NCBI GenBank assembly: GCA_025786725.1
Contig: JAHLTZ010000140.1
Span: forward strand, 1-23,060
Source: Syncephalis fuscata
Lineage: Eukaryota > Zoopagomycota > Zoopagomycetes > Zoopagales > Piptocephalidaceae
Length of the DNA: 23,060 nucleotides
Direction of reading: 5' to 3'
This document shows, one piece after another, positions 18,503 to 23,060 of the stretch. Position numbers and translations under genes: made by a program. Position 1 is the stretch's first letter; each line of letters starts with the position of its first letter. A model generated the notes under the pieces. It was not told the origin of the DNA and made no database searches. It was given only the letters and a program-made list of their open reading frames with translations.

Positions 18503-19788
18503 ATGGTTAAAATTGGTATTTTTGCTATTGCTGCTGCTTTTACAGCCATAATACTATCTAGTATACCAGCAAGTAGTTTCATGAACGAAGAATCTAATGG
18601 TAAATCACATATTATAACCATCATTAATATTAACACATATGCATTACTAATAGATGAAATTCTATCTAATGGAGCTGGTAAAGTATATTTGGATGATCCA
18701 GAAAATCGAGAAAAGCTTGGATTGCCGGTGGATAGGCCAGTCAAATGGAGTTATGCAACTCCTGAAAAAAGCCTTGGTTATACACAATGGAATAACAAAA
18801 ATGTCTTCGTTAAATGCGTAGAAAGTAGTGATGACGCCATAGAAGAAACTAAAGCTTTTGAGGTAATGATTTTACTGGAGCAGAAATACCATTGACTTAC
18901 ATGACAGTTAGATATTGATTAGACTCATAAATCATCCAAAATACAACATACCAGGAAAACACAATATTATGCATCCATTAAAACGATTTAATGTTCCGCA
19001 TCCTAATTTCCCCAAAGAAACAAAAGATAACTGCTTTATCTACACGCGTGCTCCTGGTGCAACATTAAAAGAATTCATCATTGATAAAACCTGGCAACAG
19101 AAAGCTCAGTATCTACCTCAAATATTTTATCAAGTAACGCAAGGTGAGTATTTTATATTCGAGCGATAAATCATTAATTGCTATAATTGAATATAGGCAT
19201 GCTGTATTTACGTCGAGTTGGTATTATACACTATGATATAGATCATGAAAGTAAGTTGCATAGTGATTACAAACAGCATGCTAATTAGTTAATGTAGATG
19301 TTATGGTGTATGTTAATGCTAAAAACAATATGGTTCAGGCAACCATTATTGATTACGACTGTGTAAGTTTTATCTATGGCAGCATCCAAAAAACTTTAGA
19401 ATTGGCACCATATACAAACCTTGATATGATAAATGGACATGACCAAAAACGGTATTGCAACATCGGCAATTCACTATTTAGTACAACAATTCATTTTGCA
19501 ATTACCGAGGCAGTGATTATTGATGAATTCGATGACATAGTTCAAGGGTCATTTGAAATGATAAGCGGCATTTTTGATGCAACAGCAAAAGGTTTATCGG
19601 TTTCACCTGATAAGCGTTATGGAGTCGTATATGATAGAAAACCTCAATATCCTAGTAAAATGGATGAACCATATGCAAAAGTATTATATCCTCTTGTTAA
19701 AGCCATGAAAAAACTATATGATAGTAGCTATGGCTGTGCGATACCAAATGATGTTTTGGCTTTATTAGGATTTGCTAACATGAAATAA
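18503..19788 (+). CDS. secreted protein-kinase-like protein (4 exons)
   Basis: Protein-kinase fold predicted to enter the secretory pathway; substrate unknown. Exons 18503-18862, 18912-19143, 19197-19250 and 19298-19788 join to 378 aa (introns 49, 53 and 47 nt). Residues 1-26 form a signal peptide (long hydrophobic run, cleavage probably near Ser-Ser at 24-25). Kinase landmarks: possible VAIK lysine in VFVK (Lys104), helix-C Glu in AFEILIRL (Glu120), INHPK (126-130), a hinge-like FIYTRAPGATL, catalytic loop HYDIDHEN (209-216, Asp211 and Asn216 kept, usual Lys replaced by Asp213), and DYD (234-236) in place of DFG. No clear glycine-rich loop or APE motif. The acceptor at 18911 rather than 18922 keeps the frame and joins helix C. 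Either an atypical active secretory kinase or a pseudokinase. Confidence 0.82.
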
Positions 19789-20106
19789 ATTGCTTATTGA
19801 GCCTGGAATTTAATTGAATGCATTATGTGTATTTAAACTAACGTTGTTTACATTAAGTATGTATTTAATTTATTTTTCATTTATACTGAAAATGCAGTTG
19901 TAAGCTAAATAGCCATGACGTTATTATGTACAATTGAAATATTAATATAATAAAATTCAAAGATAAATATGTCATTTATCCATATAGTTGACGTAATTCA
20001 TGCATATTTGTTGTAACGATCTTCTGTGCTTGTTCCTCTATAAACCATTACGCAATTATTATGATGTCCAGACGGAAATGTTACATAAATTGACACATTA
20101 CAAGAT
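19789..20106. other. 3' spacer between convergent genes
   Basis: Separates the kinase-like gene (+) from the ABC transporter (-). AATAAA overlaps the kinase stop and recurs at 19949-19954. No gene seen. Confidence 0.5.
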
Positions 20107-23060
20107 CTATAACGCTGATTTATGAGCAAGTGCTAGTAAATTCTCAAATTCTCCCGATCGTTCGCATAAATAACGGAAAAGACTATCCGACTTTTTGATG
20201 AGTGCCGATGGCGTATCAAATTCAATAAGCCGTCCGGAATCTAGATTGTATTAATGTTAGAATTAATGTGTTAGCAATCAATATATTTTACAAACCTAGA
20301 ACCAGAATACGATCATAATCAATGACTGTACGCAAACGGTGGGCAATACAAATAATAGTCGAGTGTTTAAATTCTTTGCGAATAGTTTGTTGCACAAGAA
20401 GATCGGTGTCGAAATCAATACTGGCCGTAGCCTCATCCATAATAATAATCTAAAAATAATGATCAAGATTGTTATTAAAAGCAAACAAAATATCAATCAG
20501 TCTACCTTGCTATTGCGAAGTAAAGCACGAGCCAATGCTAATAGTTGGCGCTGCCCTTGGCTTAGATTATCACCATTTTCAGTAACTGGAGCATCTAAAT
20601 GGCCTAGATTGATGGGTCGTGTTGCTTCATCGTTTCTGCTGACTAGGTGACAGCGTCGAAGTGCATTCCAAATAATATGATCATCGTGTTGTGAGAATGG
20701 ATCGAGATTAGTACGGATTGTACCGCTAAATAGTACCATATCTTGGGGAATAATAGTCAGTCTTGAGCGTAAATCATGTAGTCCAATTTGACTAATATCA
20801 ATATTATCAATAATAATCTTGCCTGCCATAGGTTCGACAAATCTAAAAAGTGCTGCTGAAAGAGTTGATTTACCCGCACCTATAACTAATATTAATATAA
20901 TTTATTATATTTTTATTGGCATAGCCAGCTTACCAGTTCGACCTACAACACCAACTCGTTCGCCGGGATAAATGTTAAATGTAACATCTCGAATAACCGG
21001 ACTTAAATGTAAAGCATAACGAACAAACAAATGTTCCACCGACAGATTGCCATGCATTGGCCACTACAGAATTGTTAGGCAAAATTTGCTAATAAATATT
21101 TTGTAAATAATTTACCTCATCGGGTGGCCTATAACTTTCAATAATTTCCGGTAATTCTTGTTCTACCTGAGAGTACTCAATAACACGTTCAACGGCGTTC
21201 ATAGTGATCTCGATTTTACTATAGTTTTGCACGGCATACTGAAATAAAACTTAGTTACTAGTCATGAGATTGCTATATCTGCTTACACTGGCACTCTCTG
21301 AGAACATTAGAGCATAAGTCAGAATAAAACCAGCCGTGCTTGCATCGATGCTGTTATGATAAATTATGATAAATACACCAACAAGCAATACTACAAACGC
21401 TGCAATCCATCCAATAAGATTAAGCATCCATTGAGTAGACATTGTAAGTAAATAAACTGGACGATTCATAGTATCAATACACTCGGATATTTGTGACATG
21501 AACCATTGTTGTGTGCCAAAAGCTCGAATTGTAACCACGCCTCTAATAATAATAATGTTATTATTATTATTATTACAAATTATTAATACATTTATTTAGT
21601 ATTCTGTAGAGTAATAAAGCATACCTTAATGTCTCGGTTATTTTTGAAAGAAATGGAGATCGAGAAACCGATTCAATACGCTTAATACTACGAGATGCTT
21701 TTAAATAGTATTGAGTGGCTAATACATAAATTATACCTAAATAATTGTATTGTCATATTAATATCATGACCTATCTACATTACCACTGTTACTAATAATG
21801 ACTCACCAATAGAGATGCTAATAGGTATAAAATGTGGCAGTACTACAGCTATAATTGCTAATTGAAATATAATATTACCAACAGCTGAAATAAGAAAGAA
21901 TAAATGGGTTGGTAAATCTTGGTCAATCGCATTGATATCACTACTAAATCGATTAATAATACGGCCCACTGGTGTTGTGTCAAAGAATCTAATGGTGGCA
22001 CGTGTAATACTATTTACTAGATTACCATGTAAACTGTGACTTGCTTTAAGAGCTGCAAAATATGTAAAGAAATGTGGCAGTCCAATAAAAGCAAGTGTTA
22101 TAAGTGTTAATGCAAAATAAATTACAAAATGCCAACGACGATTCTGAGCTGTCGTCTGCTCCTCTTTCGTCCATATACTAAGCCAGTAGCTTTGTAAGCA
22201 AATGTTAATTCATAAAACATATAGATGGAAAATATTGCCGTCCATAGAAGGTAGCCGCCACTTGCATTAAAGTAGGCACGGTAGATTTTAAATGGCACGC
22301 TACCTTCGGCGTATACTTCATCATCGATAAGTCTTCCACCAATAGGCTGGTTATTATATACATTCGTACTGGTAGTATTAGTAGCGGCAGTAATAATCGG
22401 ACCATTATCGTGCTGGTAATCAACCAGTAAATGTGTTGTATTATCTAGATTAGTCGATAAATTCGTTGGTGTACTAATAGTGGTGGTGGCAGTAGTGGGA
22501 ATAGCCGCAGTAGACATAGTAGTAGGCGTGGTACAGTAGGTCGTTGACGTACCGAATTTACAAAAGATGAAGTACGTCCCACAGGTACTGATGCATCATC
22601 GTAAAGTAGCAGTGCCTTTACCAAAACTTCCGAAGCTTGTCCTTGTGACACAATGCATCCATCCTGCATTAGAATGGCTAGAGCTGCGTTATGCATACCC
22701 ATGTCAACATGGTGTGTAACGAGAATACAAGTACGATCACGCATAAGTGGTCCCAGTATGCACTTGTCCATAATATGTTTAGCAGTAGGCATATCAACGG
22801 CCGAGAAGCAATCGTCCATAATAATATGATTTGCTCGACTGTAGACAGCACGGGCAATGGCAATACGTTGACGTAAACCGTTTGACAATGTCACGCCTAT
22901 TTCGCCAACTTGTGTAGCATCGCCCATATCAAGATTTTCAAAATCCTTTTCAAGGGCACAAGCATTGCTTACTTGAAGATAGCGCTGTGCATCATACGAT
23001 TGACCAAATAAAATATTATCACGTATTGATATATTTTGTAGCCATGCTTGTTGTGCAACA
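20107..23060 (-). CDS. ABC-C (MRP-type) transporter, 3' part, 5' end beyond window
   Basis: ATP-driven full-size exporter, typically vacuolar or plasma-membrane and moving conjugates or drugs in fungi. Visible exons (minus): 23060-21807, 21736-21625, 21542-21287, 21238-21116, 21063-20934, 20879-20506, 20449-20296, 20240-20107. The window enters NBD1 at its Q-loop ([17 protein letters not shown]). NBD1 then has signature LSNGLRQR, Walker [12 protein letters not shown] (Asp for the catalytic Glu, usual for ABC-C) and H-loop VTHH. A Thr-rich linker and TMD2 ([35 protein letters not shown]) follow. NBD2 has Walker A GRTGAGKST (split by an intron), signature LSQGQRQ, Walker [13 protein letters not shown] and H-loop IAHRLRTV. 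The first exon changes frame twice: in the linker (22460-22600, perhaps an unrecognised intron such as 22552-22413) and before SYWLSIWT (22191-22212), where no plausible intron exists. Pseudogene or base-call error are both possible. Confidence 0.88.

Noticed and set aside
18863-18922. Acceptor at 18922 for kinase-like intron 1
   Set aside because: It breaks the reading frame of the next exon; the acceptor at 18911 keeps phase and completes helix C.
22184-22217. 29-nt intron to explain the ABC transporter frame change
   Set aside because: Shorter than any other intron in the window (minimum 47 nt) and lacks a consensus donor or branch point.

Overview
This is a eukaryotic nuclear window. Intron-split genes with very short GT-AG introns (about 47-82 nt) sit in strongly AT-rich intergenic DNA. 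The gene set points to a fungus, probably an early-diverging lineage: two UMTA/LaeA-like SAM methyltransferases with long Ser-rich N-termini, a secreted protein-kinase-like protein, an ABC-C transporter, an archaeal-type phosphoglycerate mutase and NTAQ1. That placement is inference; no rRNA or other marker gene is present.

Layout. 1-1154: upstream DNA with a pyrimidine-rich leader. 1155-3676 (+): methyltransferase 1, 3 exons, 804 aa. 3677-8952: an AT-rich island with a small hypothetical ORF, a coding relic broken by four same-direction frame shifts, the C-terminal remnant of a Fanzor/TnpB-like nuclease with its downstream region, a GC-rich islet, and a pair of inverted repeats. 8953-10420 (-): methyltransferase 2, 2 exons, 468 aa, convergent with the first. 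10421-12300: its GC-richer upstream region. 12301-13983: more repeat relics. 13984-15974 (+): cofactor-independent phosphoglycerate mutase, 13 exons, 434 aa, with one GC-AG intron. 15995-16968 (-): NTAQ1, 7 exons, 198 aa, ending only 20 bases from the mutase stop. 16969-18502: spacer holding an inverted copy of the Fanzor-like relic. 18503-19788 (+): secreted kinase-like protein, 4 exons, 378 aa. 20107-23060 (-): 3' two-thirds or so of an ABC-C (MRP-type) transporter with apparent frame breaks, cut by the window end.

The genes do not form one pathway: glycolysis, N-degron proteolysis, membrane export and two probably lipid-anchored methyltransferases are neighbours without an obvious joint role. 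The most unusual material is the relic family between them. Three dispersed copies share about 190 bp that, in the two longer copies, directly follows a TnpB/Fanzor zinc-ribbon coding segment. That is where the guide RNA and right end of such elements lie. All exon joins were derived by hand from frame, splice consensus and family motifs.
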